From positions 295,376-359,375 of the forward strand of contig JANJTM010000025.1 in assembly GCA_024711125.1 (NCBI GenBank): a DNA stretch of 64,000 bases, given 5' to 3'. Below the pieces are notes generated by a model, which worked only from the letters and a program-made list of their open reading frames with translations, was not told the DNA's origin and ran no database searches. The position numbers were made by a program, and so were the translations under genes. Below are positions 1 to 7,895 of this stretch, in pieces. The DNA is from Rhodothermales bacterium (GTDB lineage: Bacteria; Bacteroidota; Rhodothermia; Rhodothermales; UBA10348). Numbering within the stretch: position 1 is the stretch's first letter; each line of letters begins with the position of its first letter.

Positions 1-602
1 AAGGTGGAGCCGTCCCGGCGCCGGCCGAGCACCTCCCGGCCTATGCCGATGATCTTTCGGCGCCCCGTGCGCAGGTAATTGAGCAGGTACGCGTCGTGCT
101 CGTCGCGGAACGGGTCGGGCATGAGCGAGCTGACGTTCCGCCCGACGAGTTCGTCGGCCGTATACCCGAAGATGCGCTCGACGGCCGGGTTTACCGACAG
201 CATGCGACCGGTCTCGTCGATGACGATGATGCCGTCGACGGTAGTGTCGATGATCGCGCGCAGGCGGCGTTCCCTCGACAGCAGGGTCGCCCTGCGCCGG
301 GCGAGAAACGGCAGGCGCCGCTCCAGGTTGTCCGAAAGGACCCAGTCGTCTGCGCCGGCTTCGTACAGATCCTCGTCGGTGGGCCGGTCGGCGTCCTCGC
401 GGACGGCAAAAACGGGGCAGGTCGGATCGAGCGAGGCCCGGGCCGAACGTAGACGGTCGAGGTCACCGGGTTCACGCACGTGCACGAGCGCGATGTCGGG
501 AGTTCCGTCGACCAGCGAAACGTCGTGCACGAACCGCACCTTGCCGACGGCAGGCACCTCGGGCAACGAGCGACCCTCCCCTCCGATCACGAGTATCTGC
601 AT
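1..602 (-). CDS. PAS-domain sensor with degenerate receiver-like N-terminus (3' part outside window)
   Basis: The gene runs off the left edge of the window; about 200 residues are visible. Residues 1-95 look like a response-regulator receiver fold (MQILVIGG strand, EAGADDWV near the end), but the place of the phosphorylatable Asp reads ALVHVRE, so this is probably a pseudo-receiver. Residues about 108-200 form a PAS domain (IIDTTVDGIIVID, NPAVERIFGYTADELVG) of FixL type. His169 in EHDAYL and Arg189 in IIGIGREV match the positions of the heme-ligand His and the distal Arg of FixL. What follows the PAS domain, for example a histidine kinase, cannot be seen. The start is ATG at 602; two direct repeats lie just upstream. 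Heme binding is inference. Confidence 0.85.
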   Translation of the reverse strand, partial: MQILVIGGEGRSLPEVPAVGKVRFVHDVSLVDGTPDIALVHVREPGDLDRLRSARASLDPTCPVFAVREDADRPTDEDLYEAGADDWVLSDNLERRLPFLARRRATLLSRERRLRAIIDTTVDGIIVIDETGRMLSVNPAVERIFGYTADELVGRNVSSLMPDPFRDEHDAYLLNYLRTGRRKIIGIGREVLGRRRDGST

Positions 603-645
603 GCTCCGTCCGTTCGCGACGTTTCGTGTCGATGCCGGGGAATTT

Positions 646-681
646 AGCGTTTCCCCGTCAATCGGCGAAGCGTTTTCCCCG
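646..681. repeat. pair of short direct repeats upstream of the PAS sensor gene
   Basis: AGCGTTTCCCCG (646-657) and AGCGTTTTCCCCG (669-681) are near-identical direct repeats about 23 bp apart, one to two helical turns. They lie in the 81-bp gap between sixA and the PAS gene. The left copy also pairs with adjacent CGGGGAA to form a small hairpin. This could be an operator or part of a terminator; nothing in the sequence decides. Confidence 0.4.
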
Positions 682-683
682 CG

Positions 684-1223
684 TTATCGTGCGCCTCGGC
701 CCGCCGTTCCGAACCGATCATCCAGGCCGATCGATTCGCCGGGCGCGCGCACGACGACGAGAGACCCCGAACCGGGGTCGAACGGCGAACCGGGCGCGCT
801 GACCGACCATTCGATCAATGCGACCGTACCGGGGCGGAAAGCCATCGGGCGCCTCCCTGACAGGTGAAACACGGCGTGCGACATCGTGGGCTCGTGTCCG
901 ACGACGAGGACCGTGCCGTCCGGGGGCGCGGCCCCCCTCACGACGTCCAACATCATGGAAACGCTGGTTTCATAGAGGCTGGCCACGAATCGCGTGTCCA
1001 CGCCGGCCATGCCGCCACCCTCCGCCGCCAGCCGCCAGGTCTCCCGCGTGCGCCGCGCGGTGGAACACAGGACGAGGTCCGGGGCCAATCCGTGCCCGCG
1101 AAACCACGCGCCGACTTCCCTGGCCGCGGCGACGCCTTCCGCCGAAAGCGGTCGGTCGTGGTCCGAGGCATGGCCCGCCAGGGGCTCGGCCTTCGCATGG
1201 CGGAGCAGCAGCAGACGGGTCAC
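684..1223 (-). CDS. sixA: SixA-like phosphohistidine phosphatase (histidine phosphatase superfamily)
   Basis: The 179-residue protein opens with MTRLLLLRHAKAEP, the RHG-type motif of histidine phosphatases with His9 as the phospho-acceptor. It has the second catalytic His in VVGHEPTMS and the Arg/Glu-rich middle (STARRTRET). Length fits the small SixA branch, whose E. coli member dephosphorylates phosphohistidine on signalling or PTS proteins. ATG at 1223 overlaps the folB stop by four bases, so the two genes are translationally coupled. A PAS sensor gene follows on the same strand, which suggests but does not prove a phosphorelay role. Confidence 0.85.
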   Translation of the reverse strand: MTRLLLLRHAKAEPLAGHASDHDRPLSAEGVAAAREVGAWFRGHGLAPDLVLCSTARRTRETWRLAAEGGGMAGVDTRFVASLYETSVSMMLDVVRGAAPPDGTVLVVGHEPTMSHAVFHLSGRRPMAFRPGTVALIEWSVSAPGSPFDPGSGSLVVVRAPGESIGLDDRFGTAGRGAR

Positions 1224-1597
1224 GGTTCGGTTGCGCGTACGCAGCGGTAGACGGCTTCGGCACAGTCACAGGGTCCGCCGACCGGGGGGTTGGCCTTGCG
1301 CACGGTGACCTCGACGGCGCGCAGGTGGGCCGAGCCCTCGAGGATCTCGCGGGCGATCAGGTACGCCAGCCGCTCGATCAGGAAGAACCGGTTTCCCGTT
1401 ACCACCCGGGACACCGTTCCGTATACCTTCTCGTAGTCCACCGTCAGGGAGAGGTCGTCCTCGGTCGCGGCGGCCTCGAAATCGAGATCCATCGCCACGT
1501 CGACCTCGTATCGACCGCCGATGCGGTGTTCTTCCTGCATCACCCCGTGGTGGGCATAGAACACCGCGTTTCGAAGGCGTACCGTTCCGACCGTCAT
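1220..1597 (-). CDS. folB: dihydroneopterin aldolase
   Basis: The 125-residue product matches FolB in length and layout: N-terminal LRNAVFYAHHGVMQEEHRIG (the YHGV..EE region that binds pterin), the central DYEKVYGTV with the catalytic Lys, and C-terminal VTVRKANPPVGG. FolB makes 6-hydroxymethyl-dihydropterin and glycolaldehyde in folate synthesis. The open frame extends 40 codons further upstream, but ATG 1597 gives the family's normal start. The gene is followed by sixA with an ATGA overlap. No other folate synthesis gene is adjacent; folD is 42 kb away. Confidence 0.92.
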   Translation of the reverse strand: MTVGTVRLRNAVFYAHHGVMQEEHRIGGRYEVDVAMDLDFEAAATEDDLSLTVDYEKVYGTVSRVVTGNRFFLIERLAYLIAREILEGSAHLRAVEVTVRKANPPVGGPCDCAEAVYRCVRATEP

Positions 1598-1658
1598 GGC
1601 TCTCCCTGTGATCGCGTCGCCAAGATACGTCCTGCGCCCGGCGGACGGTGGGCGCCGT

Positions 1659-2609
1659 TCAGAAGCCGACGAGAGATACCAGGTCGTCGTCGGAACCGGC
1701 GGGGGCTCCGGCATCACGCCCGGAGAGCAGCGCCGAGAGTCGGAGCGTGGCGTGCAGGCCGAGCAGACCGTCCTCCCTGCGCGCGTGCTCGTCCAATCGG
1801 GCGGTCACGTCCGCACGACGCCACTCGGGAGGAACGAACAGCGCGCGCGGGCCCCAGGGACCGTCGGGGGCGGTCGCGGGAAAACTGCGCTGGGGTTCGA
1901 ACTCGCGGTCTCCGTAGTGGCAACCGTAACAATCGGCCGGAACGCGCAGGTCGTCCGTGGTGCCGCGGATCCGGTCGACAGGGAGCCCGTCCGCGCCGTA
2001 CGCGGCGAAATCCCAGAATCCGTCGGACCTCCGGGTCATCACCGTCGTCTCCACGACCCGCCCGGCGTCGAGATGCTCCCCGACGACCACCGTGCCCGGC
2101 GGGTACCGCAGTCCGCGCCCTTCCGCGAAGGAAACGACGGCCGATCGCACCGCGGCGAGCGGAATGTGCAGTCGCCTGCGGTACGTGGTCATCGACCCGG
2201 CGACCTCGTGTCGGAACCACTCGCCGTCTCGGTCCCGGTAGCCGGTTCGCGCGGCGAAAGCACCCAGGTCGGCGTCGACCGGGGGTCGCATGCGCCAGGC
2301 GCGGTCCAGGATCCGGTCCAATGCGTCCGAATCGACCCGGTCGGCAACGGCCTCGTCACGAAAGGCCAGCGCGGCACCCGGAGATCGGCCTTCGAGCACG
2401 TCGATGTCCACCAGGGTCGAACCGTCGGCCGCCACGGATACCGGATCGGAGCCCGCCGGTTCGAAGGTGCCTACCACGTAGCGGACCCGGTTCGGGCTCG
2501 CGTCCACCGCAACGCGCTTAGCACCTCCCGCACCGCAGCCGATCGCGACGACCGACGACACGATGCAGACCGGTATCCATTTGAGAATCCGGGAAAAGGA
2601 CCGATGCAT
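1659..2609 (-). CDS. lipoprotein with CxxCH heme motif, cytochrome P460-like
   Basis: The 316-residue product has an N-terminal membrane-anchoring signal with a lipobox-like VAIGC (Cys25), so it is probably a periplasmic or outer-membrane lipoprotein. CYGCH at 227-231 is a c-type heme attachment motif. The preceding block (YPPGTVVVGEH, MTRRSDGFWDFAAYG) resembles the cytochrome P460 fold, in which a beta sheet precedes a single C-terminal CxxCH. P460 proteins bind modified heme, but many homologues have unknown roles. ATG 2609 is chosen because it places the signal peptide at the N-terminus. It is the first gene of a minus-strand run into folB and sixA and is divergent from the gene at 2703. 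Heme loading is inference. Confidence 0.7.
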   Translation of the reverse strand: MHRSFSRILKWIPVCIVSSVVAIGCGAGGAKRVAVDASPNRVRYVVGTFEPAGSDPVSVAADGSTLVDIDVLEGRSPGAALAFRDEAVADRVDSDALDRILDRAWRMRPPVDADLGAFAARTGYRDRDGEWFRHEVAGSMTTYRRRLHIPLAAVRSAVVSFAEGRGLRYPPGTVVVGEHLDAGRVVETTVMTRRSDGFWDFAAYGADGLPVDRIRGTTDDLRVPADCYGCHYGDREFEPQRSFPATAPDGPWGPRALFVPPEWRRADVTARLDEHARREDGLLGLHATLRLSALLSGRDAGAPAGSDDDLVSLVGF

Positions 2610-2702
2610 GGCAGGTATGCAGACCCCAACCGAACGAGTACCCTCGATTCGCGTTCCGTAGCCGACGCCCGCACCCCCGGAGCCCCAGTCCGGGAGTCCT
2701 TC

Positions 2703-3458
2703 ATGGATACCTCCACTCTCATCCTGGTCGTGGCCCTGGTCCTCGCCGTGGCGATCGGACCCCCGGTCGGCTTCGTCCTCGCGCGGCGACGCCTCGAGCG
2801 CAAGCTGCAGGGTCGAATGGATCGCACCCACCGTTTCGCCGATCTCGACGCGCAGGTCCGCTCGCTGTCGGGTCCGGAGCCGCCGGATCCCGGGGTCAGG
2901 TTCCGGGGAACCCCGACGGGAACATCCCCGGTTGCCGACCGCCCGGCGTTTGACCGGCGTACCGCGGAGCCGCTTCCGGTTCCGGAGGAACTGCACGCGC
3001 CGGGGGCCGGACGGTTCGTGCACGACCCGCCGACGTTCGGTACGTCACCCCCCGGGCCACCTCCCGCCGCGAGGACCCCGGCCGGAACGGTCCCGGCGGC
3101 CGATCGTGCGGAAGCTCGCCCGGGCGCGACGACGGCAGGACCGCCGGCGCACTCGTCAGACGGCTCGGCGCCCGCGCAGCCCGCCGCCGACGTCACCGAA
3201 TCCCCGAAATTCCGGCCTATCGCAGACCACGTGGAGGACGCGGTCAAGCTGCGCCTGTCGTGGCTCCACCAGGTACCCACCGGCCGACTGCTCGCCCTTC
3301 ACCGGCTCGGGTACGATGACCCGGTCAAGATCGCCAACCTCAGGCCGGTCGAGGTGTCACGCCTCGCGCGGGCCCTTCACGTGGCCGAGCAGGAGATCGA
3401 GGAAGAGTGGATGCCCGCGGCACGCCGCGAACTCGGCATGCGTCGGTTCGGCGCCTGA
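2703..3458 (+). CDS. single-pass membrane protein with C-terminal helical domain, unknown function
   Basis: The 251-residue protein has one N-terminal transmembrane helix (about residues 4-25, LILVVALVLAVAIGPPVGF) followed by Arg/Lys-rich residues, so the rest should be cytoplasmic. A Pro/Ala-rich linker (about 60-175) leads to a conserved-looking C-terminal helical domain of about 70 residues (VKLRLSWLHQVPTGRLLALH, KIANLRPVEVSRLARAL) that resembles a helix-hairpin-helix or SAM-like fold. The start ATG at 2703 lies 93 bp from the divergent P460 gene. No family is recognised. It converges with the PfkB kinase gene four bases downstream. Confidence 0.7.
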   Translation: MDTSTLILVVALVLAVAIGPPVGFVLARRRLERKLQGRMDRTHRFADLDAQVRSLSGPEPPDPGVRFRGTPTGTSPVADRPAFDRRTAEPLPVPEELHAPGAGRFVHDPPTFGTSPPGPPPAARTPAGTVPAADRAEARPGATTAGPPAHSSDGSAPAQPAADVTESPKFRPIADHVEDAVKLRLSWLHQVPTGRLLALHRLGYDDPVKIANLRPVEVSRLARALHVAEQEIEEEWMPAARRELGMRRFGA

Positions 3459-3462
3459 CGGT

Positions 3463-4437
3463 TCAGCCCCGCGCCACGCGCTCGCCCAACTTCTCGAGGG
3501 CCGGCTCGGCCCCGAAATTATCTGCGTACCGGGCCGAGAACTCGTCGAATCCGAACCGGTGGTTGGCCGTGCCCACGTGCTCGAGCACGTACGTGGAACA
3601 GAGCGCACCGACCCGACCCGCGACCCCGTGGTCGAGGCCGGCGCTCAACGCCGCGAAGAACCCGCCCCGGTAGGCATCTCCCGCGCCGGTGGGCTCCTTG
3701 ATGACCCTCGGCACGGCGATCGGAATGTGGATCCGGCCGCCCGCACCGTGAATCGCGCTTCCCCGCTCCCCGTCGGTGACCACCACGAACTCGACGCGCT
3801 GCTGCAGATCCTCCAGCGTCCAGCCCGTCTTGTTCTCGATCAGGGCGAGTTCGTAGGCGTTCACCATCAGGTAACGCGCACCCGGGATTCCGTCCCGGAG
3901 GGCATCCCCGTCGAGACGCGCCGTCTGCTGGCTCGGATCGTACGCGAACGGAATGCCCAGCGCTCGACATTCCCGGGCGAGATTCGTCATCGCCACGGGA
4001 TCGTTGGGACTGATGATGACGAGATCGGCGTCCGTGAGTCCCTGGTCAGTCAGCGAGAATCGCCGGGCATGCGCCATGGCGCCGGTGTAGAAATTCGCGA
4101 TCTGGTTCTGGGCCTCGTCCGTCGATACGAAGAACGAGGCCGTGAAATCGTCCTCGATTTCGATGATTCCGCGCGTCGAAATGCCCTGCTCCTCCAGCCA
4201 TCGGCGGTAATCGCCGAAATCCTGTCCCACGGTGGCCAGGATCACGGGGTCTCCGCCCAGCATCTTGAGCGTGTAGGCGATGTTGGCCGCCACACCTCCC
4301 CGCTGGCGGACCATGGAGTCGACGAGGAAGCTCAGGCTGACCGTATCGAGCCGATGCGCGAGCAGGTGGTCCGTGAACCGACCCGGGAAGTGCATCAGGT
4401 AATCGTAGGCGATCGATCCGGTGACGACGATGCGCAT
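3463..4437 (-). CDS. PfkB-family carbohydrate or nucleoside kinase
   Basis: The 324-residue protein carries the ribokinase-family layout: GSIAYDYL at the N-terminus, the [11 protein letters not shown] substrate-binding motif (about 47-57), VVTDGERGS before the nucleotide site, and [12 protein letters not shown] with catalytic Asp254 in GAGD. The family phosphorylates sugars or nucleosides such as ribose, fructose or adenosine; the substrate cannot be told from sequence. ATG at 4437 is chosen; the longer reading frame upstream would add 46 low-complexity residues. The small membrane protein gene at 4488-4703 lies 50 bp upstream on the same strand and may be co-transcribed. Confidence 0.88.
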   Translation of the reverse strand: MRIVVTGSIAYDYLMHFPGRFTDHLLAHRLDTVSLSFLVDSMVRQRGGVAANIAYTLKMLGGDPVILATVGQDFGDYRRWLEEQGISTRGIIEIEDDFTASFFVSTDEAQNQIANFYTGAMAHARRFSLTDQGLTDADLVIISPNDPVAMTNLARECRALGIPFAYDPSQQTARLDGDALRDGIPGARYLMVNAYELALIENKTGWTLEDLQQRVEFVVVTDGERGSAIHGAGGRIHIPIAVPRVIKEPTGAGDAYRGGFFAALSAGLDHGVAGRVGALCSTYVLEHVGTANHRFGFDEFSARYADNFGAEPALEKLGERVARG

Positions 4438-4487
4438 GGCACGGCCAGGCCCGCGACGGGCCGGAGGAGATTCGGTGTCGTTTGCGG

Positions 4488-4703
4488 TCAGCGGCGCGAC
4501 CGGCGGCTCAGGAGGAGTCCCGCGAGAAACCCGGCGCCCACGAGCAGACCCGTGCGAATCGTTTTCTCGCTCCAACCCGTGGCGGCCGCCGTGCGTCCTA
4601 CCACGGAATCCAGGACCCCGGCGGCCCGACTGCGGGCACTTCGCAGGGTATCGGCAACGGCAGCGGCCGCGCGTTCCTCGGCCTTCGCCGACTTCTCGCT
4701 CAT
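4488..4703 (-). CDS. small membrane protein, unknown
   Basis: A 71-residue product: [20 protein letters not shown] starts an amphipathic Ala/Glu-rich helix, followed by a C-terminal transmembrane helix ([18 protein letters not shown]) with a basic end. The layout resembles small DUF883/YqjD-like inner-membrane proteins, with a cytoplasmic helix and C-terminal anchor, but I see no diagnostic motif. ATG 4703 is preferred over a start 24 codons upstream because it gives a clean helical N-terminus. It precedes the PfkB kinase by 50 bp on the same strand. Confidence 0.55.
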   Translation of the reverse strand: MSEKSAKAEERAAAAVADTLRSARSRAAGVLDSVVGRTAAATGWSEKTIRTGLLVGAGFLAGLLLSRRSRR

Positions 4704-4838
4704 GATGCGTCTGACCAGACTCCTGGCCGCTGTGCTCCCGGGGTCGAGCGCGCGGCGTTCATACGAAACTTCCACCCCGATCGTTCATGCACCATGCAGA
4801 CGGCCCGGGGTTCCGCCTTCGGCGCCGCGCGCCCGCCG

Positions 4839-4846
4839 TATCTTGC
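4839..4846 (+). promoter_or_regulatory. putative Bacteroidota-type -7 box (TATCTTGC) for the TPR gene
   Basis: TATCTTGC fits the TA..TTTG-like -7 element and ends 28 bp before the ATG at 4875. An almost identical box (TATCTTGA) precedes the HU-SPOR gene at similar distance. No clear TTG -33 element is visible, so this rests on the box alone. Confidence 0.45.
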
Positions 4847-4874
4847 CCGAACCCCGCACGAGCCCCCCCACCCG

Positions 4875-7800
4875 ATGCTCCGAACCGCCGTCCCGAGGAT
4901 AGCCGGCCTGCTTGCCGCGATCGCGATCGCCTGCCTCCCGGTCGCCCCGAGCCGCGCCCAGGACGCCGACCGGAGCGACGCGGAGTCGTTCGTTCGGGCG
5001 CTCGCCCACCTCGAATCCGGACAATACGCGGCAGCCGCCGACGGATTCGGGCGATTCGCAACCCTGCATCCGGGCTCCCCGCTCGGCCCGGACGCCCTGT
5101 TCCACGAGGGAACGGCATTGCTCGCGCTCGGCCGGACCGACCGCGCCGTGGAAGTCCTGGAATCCTTCGAGCTGCGGTATCCGGTGCATCCGCTCTCGTA
5201 CGAGGCCCGCCTGCTGCTCGGACAGCATTTCTACGCGGAAGGCCGCGCCGAAGAAGCCATCTCCGTTCTCGGGCGCGTCATCGAGCGGGGGCCCACGGAC
5301 GACGTCGCCGCGAAGGCCCTGTACTGGATGGGCGATTCGGCCGTTCGCCTGGGCGACGACGAGCAGGCGTTGGGCTATTACCAGCGGGCCGCCGATGCGT
5401 ATCGCACCACCGGAACGGCTCCTCTCGCGCTCTACGCGAGGGCCTATACTCTCGTCCGCATGGAGCGGTATGCCGAAGCGGCCGAGGCGTTCGAGGTGCT
5501 CGCCGCGCGCTACCCCGAGTCGGACCTGGCCCGCAACGTCGGGCTTTCGCTCGCCGAGGTCTACTACGAACTGGGGGAATATGCCCGGGCCGTCGCCGAA
5601 ATCCAGCGTCGTCGCGCCGCACTCACCGGCCCCGCCGACGAACGGGCCGAATTCCTCCTGGCCGAGTCGTACAACCAGCTGCGCGATTCCGGGAATGCCA
5701 TCGTCCACTACCGGCGGTTCACCGAGGGCGATCCCGAGGGGCCTTACTTCCGGAGGGCCGTGTACGGGCTCGCGTGGAACTACTACCACGAGAACGCCCA
5801 CCAGTGGGCCGCCGAGCAGTACTCCCGGATCTCCGGGGGCACCGATGAACTGGCCCCGGAGGCGCTCTACTACGAGGGGGTGAACCTCGCCCTCTCGAAC
5901 CGGCCCGACGATGCCGCCGAGCGTTTCGGGCGGTTGGCCGACGTCTGGCCCGACCATCGGCTCGCTCCGCATGCCGTCGTCGAACTGGGGCTCCTGCGGT
6001 ACCAGGCACGCCGGTGGGAGGAGGCGGAAGCGGCGTTCGCCCGCGTCGTGGAGGACTACCCGGAATCGGACCGTGCCGGCGAAGCCTCCACCTGGCGCGG
6101 GAACGCCCTGATCGCGCTGGGGCAGTTCGACGAGGCCCTGGAGGCGTTCGAGTTCGCCATCGAGCGGGAAGCGGCGTCTCCCGAAGTGCGCGACGCCGTC
6201 GTATTCCAGAAGTCGTGGCTGCTCTATCGCCGCGAGCGGTATGCCGAGGCGGCCGCGGCCTTCGAATCCCTCCACGCATCCGATCCCACCGGCCCGCAGG
6301 CGGCCCAGGCCCTCTTCTGGGCTTCGGAGAGCCTTTTCCAGGTAGGTCGGATCGATCGCGCGGTCGAGGGATTCCGCCGCTACCTCCGGGAATTCCCGCG
6401 GGGCAACCACGTCGATGCCGCCCATTATGCGCTCGGCTGGGCGTACTTCCGACAACAGCGATACGAGGCGGCCATCCCCGAATTCGAGCGGTTCCTGGCG
6501 GCCTACCGCGAAGAATCCGGGACCGTGCCCTACCGCACGGACGCCCAACTGCGGCTCGCCGATTCGTTTTTCGCACTCAAGCGATACGCCGAGGCGGTGC
6601 GCGTCTACCGCCGCCTCGCAGAGGACGGTGACGACTACTCGCAGTACCAGATCGCGCAGGCGTACGCCAACTCGGGCGAACCGCTCGAGGCGATTTCGGC
6701 GTTCTCGCGGCTCCTCGAGGAGTATCCTGCCAGCGAATGGCGCGAAGAAGCGAGGTACTCGCTGGGTTACCTGTATTTCCAGAACCAGGAGTATGACCAG
6801 GCCGTCACGGAGTACCAGGCGCTGATCCGGGAGCACGGCCGGGACCCCCTTGCCGCCAAGGCGCAATACGGAATCGGCGACGCGCACTTCAACGCCGGCC
6901 GTCTCGAGCAGGCGGTCTCGGCGTACCGCATCGTGCTCGACCGGTACCCGGACAGCCCGTTCGCGGGGGATGCCGCGGCCGGTATCCAGTTCGCCCTGCT
7001 GGCGGCCGGACAGGAGGAGCGGTCGAGCGCGTTCATCGACTCCTTCGCCGTCGCCCACCCCGATTCGCCCCTGGTCGACGAACTGCGGTTCCGTAGAGCC
7101 GAAGTCCGGTACCAGGGCGGGCGGGTCGACGAGGCCGTCAACGACCTCCTGGCGTTCGTTCGCTCGGCCGGCAACGAGCGCCTGCTTCCGGAAGCGTATT
7201 TCTACCTCGGTACGATCTACGCCGATCGCGGTCAGGCCCGTGAGGCAACCGGGTATCTCGGGCAGATCGTGGACCGCTTTCCCGACAGCCCCCGGCGTGC
7301 AGAGGCCGCATCCCGGCTCGGCAGGATCCACCTCGAGGCCGGCCGCGCCGACGAGGCGGCCCGCGTTTACGACGTCCTCGCGTCCGTGGCCGGTGACGAT
7401 GCCAGGATGCGGACGGAGGCCCTCTATGGACGCAGCATGGCCATGCTCGCCCTCGGACGGACCGGGGAGGCCGAGGCACTGCTTCGTCAGGCGATAGATG
7501 CCGCGCCGCAGGACCCATCGTCGGCCGCGGCCTGGCTGGGACTCGGGCGTCTCGAAGAACGGAGCGGCCGCGCCGCGGATGCCGTTTCGGCGTACCGGAC
7601 CGCCGCCCGGCTCGGCCAGGACGAGGCGGGCGCCGAGGCCATCTATCGCGTCGGCGCCCTGCTTCTACGCTCGGGCGACGCGCCGGGAGCCTACGAGGAA
7701 CTCTCCCGGCTGGGCACCCGGTTTGCCGGCTACACCGAGTGGATGGCGCGCGGAACGCTGGAGCAGGCCCGCGCCCTTCGCGCCCTCGATCGTCCGGGCG

Positions 7801-7895
7801 AGGCCCTGCGCCTGTACGAATCGCTGATCTCGCTCTACCCCGACCACCCGGCGGCGGCCGACGCCCGTCGAGAGATGGAGGCCATCCAACGATGA
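4875..7895 (+). CDS. secreted protein of about 1000 residues made of tetratricopeptide repeats
   Basis: The 1006-residue protein starts with a signal peptide (cleavage likely after SRA, residue 28) and is then almost entirely TPR units of 34-39 residues. They show the pattern A...LG...G....A...F......P.S (for example ALYWMGDSAVRLGDDEQALG, YSLGYLYFQNQEYDQAVTEY). It should be a periplasmic or outer-membrane-associated scaffold; parts resemble CpoB/YbgF and BamD-type TPRs. The ATG at 4875 is chosen because it begins the signal peptide. Its TGA overlaps the ATG of the beta-barrel gene, and the HU-SPOR, exbB and exbD genes follow, which suggests an envelope complex energised by ExbBD. No enzyme domain is seen. 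Confidence 0.85.
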   Translation: MLRTAVPRIAGLLAAIAIACLPVAPSRAQDADRSDAESFVRALAHLESGQYAAAADGFGRFATLHPGSPLGPDALFHEGTALLALGRTDRAVEVLESFELRYPVHPLSYEARLLLGQHFYAEGRAEEAISVLGRVIERGPTDDVAAKALYWMGDSAVRLGDDEQALGYYQRAADAYRTTGTAPLALYARAYTLVRMERYAEAAEAFEVLAARYPESDLARNVGLSLAEVYYELGEYARAVAEIQRRRAALTGPADERAEFLLAESYNQLRDSGNAIVHYRRFTEGDPEGPYFRRAVYGLAWNYYHENAHQWAAEQYSRISGGTDELAPEALYYEGVNLALSNRPDDAAERFGRLADVWPDHRLAPHAVVELGLLRYQARRWEEAEAAFARVVEDYPESDRAGEASTWRGNALIALGQFDEALEAFEFAIEREAASPEVRDAVVFQKSWLLYRRERYAEAAAAFESLHASDPTGPQAAQALFWASESLFQVGRIDRAVEGFRRYLREFPRGNHVDAAHYALGWAYFRQQRYEAAIPEFERFLAAYREESGTVPYRTDAQLRLADSFFALKRYAEAVRVYRRLAEDGDDYSQYQIAQAYANSGEPLEAISAFSRLLEEYPASEWREEARYSLGYLYFQNQEYDQAVTEYQALIREHGRDPLAAKAQYGIGDAHFNAGRLEQAVSAYRIVLDRYPDSPFAGDAAAGIQFALLAAGQEERSSAFIDSFAVAHPDSPLVDELRFRRAEVRYQGGRVDEAVNDLLAFVRSAGNERLLPEAYFYLGTIYADRGQAREATGYLGQIVDRFPDSPRRAEAASRLGRIHLEAGRADEAARVYDVLASVAGDDARMRTEALYGRSMAMLALGRTGEAEALLRQAIDAAPQDPSSAAAWLGLGRLEERSGRAADAVSAYRTAARLGQDEAGAEAIYRVGALLLRSGDAPGAYEELSRLGTRFAGYTEWMARGTLEQARALRALDRPGEALRLYESLISLYPDHPAAADARREMEAIQR

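Noticed and set aside
4785..7331. Minus-strand open frame of about 850 codons opposite the TPR gene
   Set aside because: Antisense shadow of the TPR repeats, without signal peptide or motif; the plus frame has clear TPR periodicity.
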